In this document: piece by piece, positions 51,248-60,083 of the stretch
Layout: each line of letters starts with the position of its first letter
Numbering within the stretch: the stretch's first letter is position 1
NCBI GenBank assembly: GCA_964561215.1
Contig: CAZLOS010000003.1
Span: 1 to 64,000, forward strand
Direction of reading: 5' to 3'
Origin: JAJFUV01 sp964561215
Lineage (GTDB): Bacteria > Acidobacteriota > Terriglobia > Bryobacterales > Bryobacteraceae
DNA: 64,000 nt
The notes under the pieces: generated by a model
What the model saw: the letters and a program-made list of their open reading frames with translations, nothing else
What the model was told of the DNA's origin: nothing
Databases searched by the model: none
Made by a program: the position numbers and the translations under genes

Positions 51248-54200
51248 ATGTATACACGTACTGGTCACGCTCTTGCTCTCACGACCATTCTCACTGTTCC
51301 GTGTGTCCTTGGCCAAAGCTGGCAGATGATCGGCCGCGTCACGATGGAGGACGGCACGCCGCCACCCAAGTCAGTCGGTATCGTGCGCGTCTGCGACGGC
51401 GGCACCATCGTGGAGACCCGCACCGACAAGCAAGGCCGCTTCGTGATGAAGCGGGTTTCCTCGGGAGGCATCGAGGATTTCGATCGTACTTCCAACACGT
51501 CGACTTCCTTTGGCGCAAACAGTATCGGAAACAGATTCGGCGGTGGCGTCGCGCTGATGACCAACTGCGTTTTGCGAGCCTCGCTTAACGGCTACATCTC
51601 GAACACCATCGATCTGCGCGATCCTCAAGTCCGCGAGACCCCCAACCTGCCGCCGTTCGTCCTCAAGCGCAGCGACGCCGTGTTGGACGCCCAATCGGAG
51701 TTCGGCGCGCGCCTGTCGAAGGAAGGGCAGAAGGCCTGGAACCAGGCAGTGAAGGCTTTGGCCTCGAATAATTGGCCGGAGGTCGAGCGCCACGCCCGGG
51801 CGGCCGTCCAGTCGCAGCCGCGGTTTTCCCAGGGCTGGCGCCTGGTCGGTGCCGCCTGCATGAGCCAGAGTAAGACCGTAGAAGCGCGAGAGGCGCTGGA
51901 GCGGTCGATCGCTCTGAACCCGAAGTTACTCAGTTCGCACCTGATGCTGGCGCGGCTGAACGCGAATGCTAAGGACTGGGAGGGCGCCGCTAAGGCTGCC
52001 CAGCGACTGATGGATCAGGACGCCGGGCGGCGCATTCCCGAAGCGCAGTTCCTGCTGGCGGCCGCCCAGTACTACCTGAAGGACTACGATGCGGCGGAAA
52101 AGAACGCGCGCGTACTGCTAGCGAAGGCTTCGGAGATGCCCCGCGTCGAGTATGTCCTCGGGCTGGTCCTGGCCGCCCGGAAGGATTACGCCGGCGCCGC
52201 CGAACATTTGAAGCGGTATCTCGCGCTGGAGCCTAAGGCGTCGGAGGCGCAGCTAGTGAAGAACTGGATCGCCAACCTGGGCAAGCCAGGCGCGGTCCCG
52301 CCCGTACCCGAAGCTGAAGCCATCGACTTGACGCTGCCGGCGCCAGGCGAAGTTTGGATACCCGGCGGCATGAAGGCGCTGGCCCTGGCCGCGCGAATGG
52401 ACAAGCCGTACACGGTAGAGAACTTTTTCGCCGTTTACTCGGAAGCCCTCGTGCGACGCGGGGAGCCGGGCTCCGCACAGAGCATTTCCGGCTACCAGGG
52501 AACACTGGCGGACTACTTCTCAGCGGTCAGCGAACTAGTGCAGGCGGGCGAAAGAAAAGATAACAAGACAGTTATATCTCTATCGCTGGCCGCGCCTGAA
52601 AAGAGGGCGCAGGCCGAGAGAATCCTGCCGCTGCTCGGCTGGAAACTCTCCCCCGAAGGCGGCGGCTTCCGGGTGGAACTTGGCAACCAGATCAAGGAAG
52701 GCAGCCGGCAGGCGGTGCCCGCGCTGCTGGGCATCAATGAGTTGGCCATGCAGGAGGCCCTGGAAGCGGGACGTGAGTATAAGATCGAGATCGTCTCGGA
52801 AAGCGCTCGGCTGATGGGGGGCGGCGCGTGGGGCGCCATGCTGCCACCGAATCTGGCGCTGGCGGGAGGACTCGCGGAAGCTTTTGCGCGCGACTCGAGG
52901 TTGCCGAAACTTTACGCCGCGCTGAGCGCGATGGGCAACGACACCGCCTCAACACTGGTGGGAGTCGTGGGCTTGCGCGCGCTGGCCACGCAGCATGCCA
53001 ATCTGCTATGGAAGAACCCGGAGGCTTTTCGCCTGGCAGGCGGCTCGGCGGCGGCCCCCGGCGGGAGCGATGCCGCAGCCGTCTGGACCAGACTGGTAGG
53101 GCCCAGCCCGCGCGACGCCGGGGCATTCTTCGGCGCTCTATTCGAGAAGGACCGGGGCCGGCTGGCGGGCTTCTATGCCACCGTCGCTAAATCGGACGCC
53201 GCGCATCAACGGTTCCTGATGCGGACAGTGGAGGATGCCACGCGCTACTACGGGCTGTTCCGCGATCCTTTCATGGTCATTCGCCCCGGCGATACGCCCC
53301 ACGGGACGTGGCCTCCAAGCGATTTCCAGGATCTGCCGCTCGATGCAGCTGGGCGTTTGCGATTCCCCGGCTCGCGCCTCGCCTGGACGAACGCCGCGGA
53401 CGCGGACGCGAAACTGCTTACGGCCTTCGGATCTCCTGAGGCGCTGATCGCGGCGGCGCGCCTGGAAACTGCGAGGAAGGCGGCGCTCGACGCTTCATCG
53501 GCGAGAGCGCTCGCGCGGCACTACACGGAGTGGCGAGGCCTTTTTCCGTACTTTGAGAGGCTGCCCGGTTTAGGCGCGGAGGAGTTCAAGGCGCTCGAAA
53601 CCTTCGAGGCCGCAGTTAGAAAATCGTCACCGGAGAGACGCAACCTGGTCATGGGCGAGTGGCACTCGCTGGTGGAGTTGATCGCTTTGGGCACTCAATC
53701 GGGTGCGCTCGACGCGACGGCGGGTGCACGCCTGTTCCGGCGCGTTTGCGTGGAGTTGCAGGACGGCGCATCCCCGGCCCGCGTCATCGCGATCTTGCGC
53801 GACATGACTGGGCAGGCAGCCAATTTGGATGAAGCGCTGCCGTCCAAGCTGTTACGGCTGGAAGGCGAGCGCCGTACTTCGTTTGACCGTGTGAAGGGCA
53901 TGCAGAAGATCCCGCGGCTCAACGTGCGGGACGAAGCAGGCTTCCTCGCCGCGCTGAGCGGGATTGTCTATGCGGCCCGGCTCAACCCGCAGCTGATTGC
54001 GCTGCGGGAGGACGCGGACTTTTCGCGGCGGCACCAGTTCGCGGATTCCTCGCCCGACTCGCCAGTCTTCCTGCCCTCCTCGCTGCGGCTGTCCAGCACC
54101 TCCCCGGGCAGTTACTTCATCGGCGGATTCGGCGGTCTCGCCGAAAACGCCCAGAAACTGGCCCTCAGCCCGGCGCAGCCATACATCGCGCCAGGCCAGT

Positions 54201-55060
54201 TGGACGACTCCGACGCCACGCCGACATCCTCGTTCGCCAAGGCAGACCCGCGCGACGGCGTGGCCGTGTTCACTACCGACGCGCGGCTGGTGGAAGTGTA
54301 CGCGACCGTTACCGACGAACGAGGCCGCTACCTGGACAACTTGCGCGCGAACGCTTTTGAGATCCTCGACGAGAGCAGCGCGCAATCGATCAAGGCCTTC
54401 GAGCCGAGTTCGGCCGGCTTGAGCTGCGCGCTTCTCCTGGACACCACCGGAAGCATGCAGGCCGCGCTGCCCGCCTTGAAGAACGCGGCGCTGCGCCTGC
54501 TGGCCGAGTTGCGCGAAGAGGACGCGGTATCGGTGTACAGCTTCAGCGACGTGACGCTGGAGCGCCAGCCTTTCACAAAGAACAAGCGCGCGGCCAAGCG
54601 GGCCGTGCTCCCGGCTTACCCGCACGGCCGGACGGCGCTCTACGATGCCGTGGCCGAAGTAGCTTACGCCATCGCCGGCCGTAGCGGCAAAAAAGTGATT
54701 GTCGTGTTCACTGACGGCGACGACAACCAAAGTTCAGTGACCGCCGAGCATGCCATCCGCCGGGCACGCTTGGCCGGCGTTCCCGTCTACACCATCGCGC
54801 AGGGAGCGGCGCTCAACCACCCCGGCTTGCTGAAACAGCTGGAAAGCATCTCGACAACTACGGGCGGCCTCGCTTTCAGTATCCACGAGCCGCGGCAGAT
54901 CGCGGGCGTCTTCGATAAGGTCGCCGGCGATTTGAAACACGGCTATCTTCTCGCCTATCAGCCGCCGGAAGGGAAGCCCGGCGAATATCGAAAGATCGAA
55001 GTGCGGCTCAAGGGTGTTAAGCACAGTAAGGTTCGCGCGCGCGAAGGTTACTATCAATAG
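51248..55060 (+). CDS. Giant secreted TPR/VWFA protein, array copy 1
   Basis: A 1270-residue protein. Residues 1-22 are a signal peptide (ends VLGQ). Residues ~25-145 are a regulatory-like beta domain (MIGRVTMEDGTPPP). Residues ~160-345 hold tetratricopeptide repeats (NNWPEVERHARAAV, PEAQFLLAAAQYYLKDYDAAE). Residues ~370-990 are of no recognised family. The C-terminal ~265 are the VWFA-related domain known from Acidobacteria, preceded by VYATVTDERGRYLDNL; the metal site is LDTTGSM (near residue 1062), GRTALYD and FTDGDDN. Likely a surface or periplasmic scaffold binding partners through TPR and VWFA. The gene at 56204-60013 is a full-length paralog; the ribosome-binding site is weak. Confidence 0.88.
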   Translation: MYTRTGHALALTTILTVPCVLGQSWQMIGRVTMEDGTPPPKSVGIVRVCDGGTIVETRTDKQGRFVMKRVSSGGIEDFDRTSNTSTSFGANSIGNRFGGGVALMTNCVLRASLNGYISNTIDLRDPQVRETPNLPPFVLKRSDAVLDAQSEFGARLSKEGQKAWNQAVKALASNNWPEVERHARAAVQSQPRFSQGWRLVGAACMSQSKTVEAREALERSIALNPKLLSSHLMLARLNANAKDWEGAAKAAQRLMDQDAGRRIPEAQFLLAAAQYYLKDYDAAEKNARVLLAKASEMPRVEYVLGLVLAARKDYAGAAEHLKRYLALEPKASEAQLVKNWIANLGKPGAVPPVPEAEAIDLTLPAPGEVWIPGGMKALALAARMDKPYTVENFFAVYSEALVRRGEPGSAQSISGYQGTLADYFSAVSELVQAGERKDNKTVISLSLAAPEKRAQAERILPLLGWKLSPEGGGFRVELGNQIKEGSRQAVPALLGINELAMQEALEAGREYKIEIVSESARLMGGGAWGAMLPPNLALAGGLAEAFARDSRLPKLYAALSAMGNDTASTLVGVVGLRALATQHANLLWKNPEAFRLAGGSAAAPGGSDAAAVWTRLVGPSPRDAGAFFGALFEKDRGRLAGFYATVAKSDAAHQRFLMRTVEDATRYYGLFRDPFMVIRPGDTPHGTWPPSDFQDLPLDAAGRLRFPGSRLAWTNAADADAKLLTAFGSPEALIAAARLETARKAALDASSARALARHYTEWRGLFPYFERLPGLGAEEFKALETFEAAVRKSSPERRNLVMGEWHSLVELIALGTQSGALDATAGARLFRRVCVELQDGASPARVIAILRDMTGQAANLDEALPSKLLRLEGERRTSFDRVKGMQKIPRLNVRDEAGFLAALSGIVYAARLNPQLIALREDADFSRRHQFADSSPDSPVFLPSSLRLSSTSPGSYFIGGFGGLAENAQKLALSPAQPYIAPGQLDDSDATPTSSFAKADPRDGVAVFTTDARLVEVYATVTDERGRYLDNLRANAFEILDESSAQSIKAFEPSSAGLSCALLLDTTGSMQAALPALKNAALRLLAELREEDAVSVYSFSDVTLERQPFTKNKRAAKRAVLPAYPHGRTALYDAVAEVAYAIAGRSGKKVIVVFTDGDDNQSSVTAEHAIRRARLAGVPVYTIAQGAALNHPGLLKQLESISTTTGGLAFSIHEPRQIAGVFDKVAGDLKHGYLLAYQPPEGKPGEYRKIEVRLKGVKHSKVRAREGYYQ

Positions 55061-55079
55061 CGGTGTACTTACACACGTG

Positions 55080-56188
55080 ATGTGGACGAAGCTCTTACTT
55101 GCAAGCCTGTTGGGTTTTATAGGTGCGTTGCCATTCGTGGCTGGGCAAGACTCCGGCAAGCTCGTTTTGGAAGGGCGAGTAACCATGGAGGACGGCTCGG
55201 CGCCGCCGCAGCGAGTTGCCATCGAGCGTGCTTGCGGCGACCGGAGCACCCACATCGAGACCCTGGCCGGCCGCGACGGCCGCTACACGTTGCGCAGTTC
55301 GGTAGTGCGTGGGTCCGCAGATTCCCCTTCGAGCGGGACCAGAACCGACGCGGTCATCACCGGTGCAAACACCTGCGAACTCCGCGCTGTGCTCGCGGGC
55401 TTCGAATCCACGAGGATCAACATAGACGACTGGGTAAGAAGCGGGGCCACAAGCCTGCCGACATTGGTTTTAGGAAAGCGTGGGCTTGAGGAGCGCCTGC
55501 GGGAAGAACAAGGCAGGGAAGTGCCCCGCGATGCTCTCAAGGCCTGGATGCAAGTATCCAAGAGCATCGAAGCGCAAAAGTGGCCGGAAGCCGAACGGCG
55601 GCTTCGCGACATAACGCGCCGGCATCCGAACTCTGCGCAGGCCTGGCATCTGTTAGGCACTGTGCAGGAGAACGCCAAGGACCCCGCTGGTGCACGTAGG
55701 AGCTACCTGCGCGCTTCCTCGATCGACCCACGGTGGTTGGAGCCTTACGCCGCCGTGGCGAGGTTGGACATGGCGCAGAAGGATTGGAAGGCCGCGGTGC
55801 AGTCCACGGCGCGCTGGATCGAGGCCGACACGCGGCGCGCGCATCTGGAAGCCTATGTCGAGAACGCGCTGGCGCGCGTCAACCGCGAGATTTCGCACCG
55901 CAGCGGCAAGAAAGTGATCGTGGTTTTCACCGACGGGGCCGACAACGCCAGCACGCTCGCCTCGGACGCCGTCGTCAAGCGCGCCAAGACCATCGGCGCG
56001 CCCGTTTACACCATCGCCCAGGGTCAGGCCCTGCGGTTCCCCCACGTGCTCAAGCAGTTGGAAAATGTGGCGATAGCTACTGGCGGCCTTCGGAGGCCAA
56101 GGCCGGCGAGTGGCGCAAGATTGAGGTTCAGCTCACGGAAGTGAAGGGCCGCAAAGTGCGCGCCCGCGAAGGATATTACGGACGGTAA
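55080..56188 (+). pseudogene. Truncated and frameshifted TPR/VWFA paralog, array copy 2
   Basis: A reduced paralog between two full-length copies. The intact part runs from ATG 55080: signal peptide (ALPFVAGQ), beta domain (LEGRVTMEDGSAPP) and TPRs. Near 55880 the frame jumps from the TPR segment (ENALARVN) straight to the VWFA segment (SHRSGKKVIVVFTDGADN), so about 780 residues are missing, including the unrecognised central region and the DTTGS metal site. Near 56085-56105 a second deletion shifts the frame; the original tail (GEWRKIEV, REGYYGR) continues in another frame to 56188, while the unshifted frame stops at 56144. A 354-residue secreted product could still be made but would lack metal binding. 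Confidence 0.88.
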
Positions 56189-56203
56189 GAAGAGTACGTC
56201 GTC

Positions 56204-59200
56204 ATGAAACGTGCGATCTCTGTTTCGGTGCTTGTCTTGGCAACGCTTGTGCTGGCGCCGCTCGGATTCTCCCAAAGCTGGTATGTGATCGGCCAAGTCG
56301 CGATGGAGGATGGCTCGCCGCTGCCGAAGCGGGTCCCGATCCTGCGCGACTGCGGCGCGAACCGGGTGACCCATGAGGCGGTGGCGGGCCGCAACGGGCG
56401 TTATGTATTGCGGTTGGTGGAGGCGAGCGGCGTAACGGGCGTGGATCTCAATCGAATGAGCGAGGCGACAATCTTCATGTCTGCCATGCGGTGCGTGTTA
56501 CGGGCATCGCTCGCGGGTTACGAATCGAACGTGATCGATCTCACTGAGTGGCGTCCCACCAGTGATCCGCATCTGCCGACGCTCGTCTTACATCGCCCGC
56601 GTCCCGAGACGGCTTTTTCCGCCGAAGCCGGATCCGACGTGCCGAGACCGGCGCGCAAGGTTTGGGTGCAAGCCATGAAGGCGGTCGAGGCCGGCAACTG
56701 GCACGGCGCGGAGCAGATGCTTCATCCGGTGGTGGCAGCGCATCCGAAGTTCGCCCGAGGCTGGCACCTGCTGGGAGCCATGTACCAGAACCAGCAGAAG
56801 GCCGAAGAAGCGATGGATGCGTTCCGCAAGGCCATCGCAGCCGATCCGAAGGAACTCGGGCCGCAAGTCATGCTGACACGCCTGGCGGTTCAGATCAAGG
56901 ATTGGGAGACGGCCGTCACAGCCAGCGAGGCGCTCATAAAAACCGATTCCAGACACCGCTATCCGGAAGCCTTCATCCATAACGCCGTTGCACGCTATCA
57001 CCGCAGCGATCTGGACGGCGCCGAGAAAAGCGCCCGCGAAGCCCTGCGCCTGGACCGCAAGCGCCTGCTGCCGCGCGCCGAATTTGTGCTCGGGACCGTG
57101 CTGGCGGCCAAGCGGGATTATCAAGGCGCCACCTCCCACCTCGGGCAATACCTGCAACTGGAGCCGAAGGCCGCCGATGCCGAATCCGTGCGGACTCGGA
57201 TCGCCAACCTGGAGAAACCGGAAACAGCATCCGCGTCCGCGCAACTCGAAATCGAGAACCTGAATCTGCCGCCCGCCGGCGAAGCCTGGGTTCCCGGCGG
57301 CATACGGGCGCTGGCGAAGGCCGCGCGCATTTCGACACCGGTATCGTTTGAGGATTTCTTCGAAAGCTACTGCCGGGCTCGTGTGCGATACGCGTCCCCG
57401 GATTCCAGCCAGAGCCTCACGGGCTACCTCCGCGGCCTGCGCGCCTACTTCGCCGCCATGAGCGAGCTTTCCTCTGCCGGAGAACGGCGCGATGGCCGCA
57501 CGGTGATCACCCTCACCCTGACCGCCGGGCCGCGGCGCGGGAAGACGGTGCGAGTGCTGCGCGCATTAGGCTGGAATGCGGTAACCGAAGGATCCGCGAC
57601 CAGAGTCGAACCGGGCACGACCGAAGCCGACGGCGCCCGGCAGGCGATCCTGGGCATGCTGGGCGTCGACGAGATCGACATGAAGGAGGCGCTCGAAGCC
57701 AACCGCAGCTACAGCTTCGAGATCCCCACTGAGAATGCGCGTCTGATTGGCGGCGAAGCGTGGGAGAGTTTTCTTGGCACCCGGAAGGAGGCGTTCGCCG
57801 GCGCCCTTGCGGAAGCATTCGTGCGCGATCTGCGCCTGGCCAAAGTCTATGCCGGGCTCAGCGCCATGGGTTCGGATACGGCGGCGGCGCTGGTGGCGGG
57901 TGTCGGGCTGCGCAGGCTCGTAAGACAGTACTCCGACCTGCTTGGCGCTGATGGCGAAGCATTCGCCCTGCGCGGCGAAGCGGCCGCCGTGCCGGGTGGA
58001 GAACCGGCAGAAGGTGTTTGGGCCAAGCTGGCCGGTGCCAGCCCGCGGGACGCGAAGACGTTCTTCCGCGCGCTGTTCGCCAAGGACAACGGCAGGCTGG
58101 CGGCCTACTATGCGGTCACCTCACTAACCGATGAGGCGCACCGGGGGTTTTTCACGCACAGTGATGCGAGAGCCACGCTCTTCTATGGTCTGTTCCGTAA
58201 TCCCTATGAGACGTCCCGCCCCAGCGAACAGCCACGCGGCTCCTGGCTGCCGCAATTCTATGGGCGGTTGCCGCTGGACGGCGACACAGTGCATTTTCCG
58301 GGAGGCCGCGGTGCATGGTCCACGGTGCCCGCGACGGACGAGAACATCCTGGCGAAACTCGCGTCACCCGAGTTGTTCATCGAACTGAGCTGCATCGAGC
58401 GGGAACGCGGCGCGCCTCTGGACGAAGCGTCCGCCAAACTCATCCTGCGCAACCACGCCGATTGGCAGCCGCTTTTCGACTATTTTCGAAGGTTCCCGGG
58501 ATTGGGCGCGCCCGAGTTCTCCTCTTTAGAACGATTCACTGCGTCCATGCGCGGCTTTGAGCCGGGCCGGCGTGAGATCGCGGTTGGACAGTGGTGCTCG
58601 TTGATCGAACTACTTGCGCTGGGTGAAAGATCCGGCGCACTGGACAAAGAAAGCAGCGCTCGCTCGTTCCGGCGCGTGTGTGATTCGCTGGGAGCTTCGG
58701 GTTCGTCGGCGCAAGCTGTGGAAGCGTTGAGGGCGATGCTCGGGCGGAATGCCGATCCCGACGAGGCCGTGCCCGGCGGCCTGCTGCGGCTCTCCAGTAC
58801 CGGCCGCGACCGGTTCGAAATGACAAGGCGCTCGCTGAATGTTCCGCGCCTGGCGAGGCTGAACCTGAAAGATGACACCACAGTGCTGCACGCGCTGAGC
58901 GGATTGGTATACGCAGCATGGCTGGATCCCGAGGCGCTCCTGGTCAGCGAAGATCCGGGATTGTTGCGCAAACACCGCTTCAGCGGCCCGGCCTCCGGGC
59001 CGCAAGCCGGCTCCCTGTTTGCCGAGGCGGAGTTGGTGCGTTCGCACGAGCCTCCGGGTAGCCGGTTCCAGGGCGGCTTCGTGGGATTCGTGGAACTGGC
59101 ACGTACCCTGGCGCGCGGGGAGGCCGTGGTGGTCGCGCCCGGTCAGGATGCATCCCGTGTCCAGCCTCGCGCAGCCGCGGCCGCCGTGCGAAGCCGAGGC

Positions 59201-60013
59201 CGCGCCGACAGGGGAGTGTTCCACGCCGATTCCAGGCTGGTGGAAGTCCCCGTCACCATTACCGATGCGCGCGGGCGCTACGTCGACAACCTGCGGCAGT
59301 CTCAATTCACAGTCACCGAGGAAGGACAGGCGCGGCCGATCGCCGCGTTCGAGATGCATTCCTCCAATCTCTCTTGCGCGCTTCTGCTCGATACCACCGG
59401 CAGCATGCAGGCGGCCCTGCCTGCGTTGAAGAACGCCGCACTGAAGCTCATCGACGAATTGCGCGACAACGACATGGTGGCGGTCTACAGTTTCCAGGAG
59501 ACCGTGTCGTTGCTGCAGCCGTTCACCACCGATAAACGTGCCGCAAAACGCGCCGTGTTGCGGGCTTACCCGGACGGACGAACTGCGCTGAACGACGCAA
59601 TGGTCACGGTCGCCCGCGACATCGCCAGCCGCGGAGGAAAGAAGGCCATCGTGGTCTTCACCGACGGCGCCGACAACATGAGCACGCTTACGGCGGACAC
59701 AGCTGCCCGGCGCGCCAAAGCTGCGGGCGCCCCGGTTTATGCCATCGCGCAGGGCGAGGCGCTGCTGCACCCGGCCTTGCTCAAGCAACTGCGCAGCGTG
59801 TCCGTGGCGACCGGCGGCCTGCCCTTCGCCATCCGCCGTCCGGACGAGATCCGCAGCGTCTTCGAGAGCGTCGCCGGAGATTTGAAACACGGCTACCTGC
59901 TCGCATTCCGCCCGCCTGAAGTGAAGCCCGGCGAGTGGCGCAAGATCGAAGTCCGGCTCGCCGAGGCCAAATCATACAAAGTGCGGTCCAGGGAAGGCTA
60001 TTACTCAGAGTAA
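56204..60013 (+). CDS. Giant secreted TPR/VWFA protein, array copy 3
   Basis: A 1269-residue paralog of the protein at 51248-55060 with the same order: signal peptide (ends LGFSQ), beta domain (VIGQVAMEDGSPLP), TPRs (~150-345), a long unrecognised region and the VWFA-related domain with LDTTGSM (near residue 1060), GRTALND and FTDGADN. Copies 1 and 3 stay colinear to the end (REGYYSE) and differ by scattered substitutions, so both are under selection or recently duplicated. ATG is 15 bp after the pseudogene. Role is unknown; VWFA proteins of this branch are thought to be surface-exposed. Confidence 0.88.
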   Translation: MKRAISVSVLVLATLVLAPLGFSQSWYVIGQVAMEDGSPLPKRVPILRDCGANRVTHEAVAGRNGRYVLRLVEASGVTGVDLNRMSEATIFMSAMRCVLRASLAGYESNVIDLTEWRPTSDPHLPTLVLHRPRPETAFSAEAGSDVPRPARKVWVQAMKAVEAGNWHGAEQMLHPVVAAHPKFARGWHLLGAMYQNQQKAEEAMDAFRKAIAADPKELGPQVMLTRLAVQIKDWETAVTASEALIKTDSRHRYPEAFIHNAVARYHRSDLDGAEKSAREALRLDRKRLLPRAEFVLGTVLAAKRDYQGATSHLGQYLQLEPKAADAESVRTRIANLEKPETASASAQLEIENLNLPPAGEAWVPGGIRALAKAARISTPVSFEDFFESYCRARVRYASPDSSQSLTGYLRGLRAYFAAMSELSSAGERRDGRTVITLTLTAGPRRGKTVRVLRALGWNAVTEGSATRVEPGTTEADGARQAILGMLGVDEIDMKEALEANRSYSFEIPTENARLIGGEAWESFLGTRKEAFAGALAEAFVRDLRLAKVYAGLSAMGSDTAAALVAGVGLRRLVRQYSDLLGADGEAFALRGEAAAVPGGEPAEGVWAKLAGASPRDAKTFFRALFAKDNGRLAAYYAVTSLTDEAHRGFFTHSDARATLFYGLFRNPYETSRPSEQPRGSWLPQFYGRLPLDGDTVHFPGGRGAWSTVPATDENILAKLASPELFIELSCIERERGAPLDEASAKLILRNHADWQPLFDYFRRFPGLGAPEFSSLERFTASMRGFEPGRREIAVGQWCSLIELLALGERSGALDKESSARSFRRVCDSLGASGSSAQAVEALRAMLGRNADPDEAVPGGLLRLSSTGRDRFEMTRRSLNVPRLARLNLKDDTTVLHALSGLVYAAWLDPEALLVSEDPGLLRKHRFSGPASGPQAGSLFAEAELVRSHEPPGSRFQGGFVGFVELARTLARGEAVVVAPGQDASRVQPRAAAAAVRSRGRADRGVFHADSRLVEVPVTITDARGRYVDNLRQSQFTVTEEGQARPIAAFEMHSSNLSCALLLDTTGSMQAALPALKNAALKLIDELRDNDMVAVYSFQETVSLLQPFTTDKRAAKRAVLRAYPDGRTALNDAMVTVARDIASRGGKKAIVVFTDGADNMSTLTADTAARRAKAAGAPVYAIAQGEALLHPALLKQLRSVSVATGGLPFAIRRPDEIRSVFESVAGDLKHGYLLAFRPPEVKPGEWRKIEVRLAEAKSYKVRSREGYYSE

Positions 60014-60055
60014 GCGGCCGAGGCAGTGAGACAGGCCGGCTGGCATGGCAGCTTG

Positions 60056-60079
60056 CCAGGGAGGGATACTACGCAGAGT
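60056..60079 (+). repeat. Tail remnant of a fourth VWFA copy
   Basis: These 24 bases match 59988-60011, the end of array copy 3, at 20 positions and would encode REGYYAE, like the REGYYSE terminus. The stop codon is replaced by TGG, and nothing else of the gene remains. It lies 5 bp before the start of the GH127-like gene. Confidence 0.55.
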
Positions 60080-60083
60080 GGAC

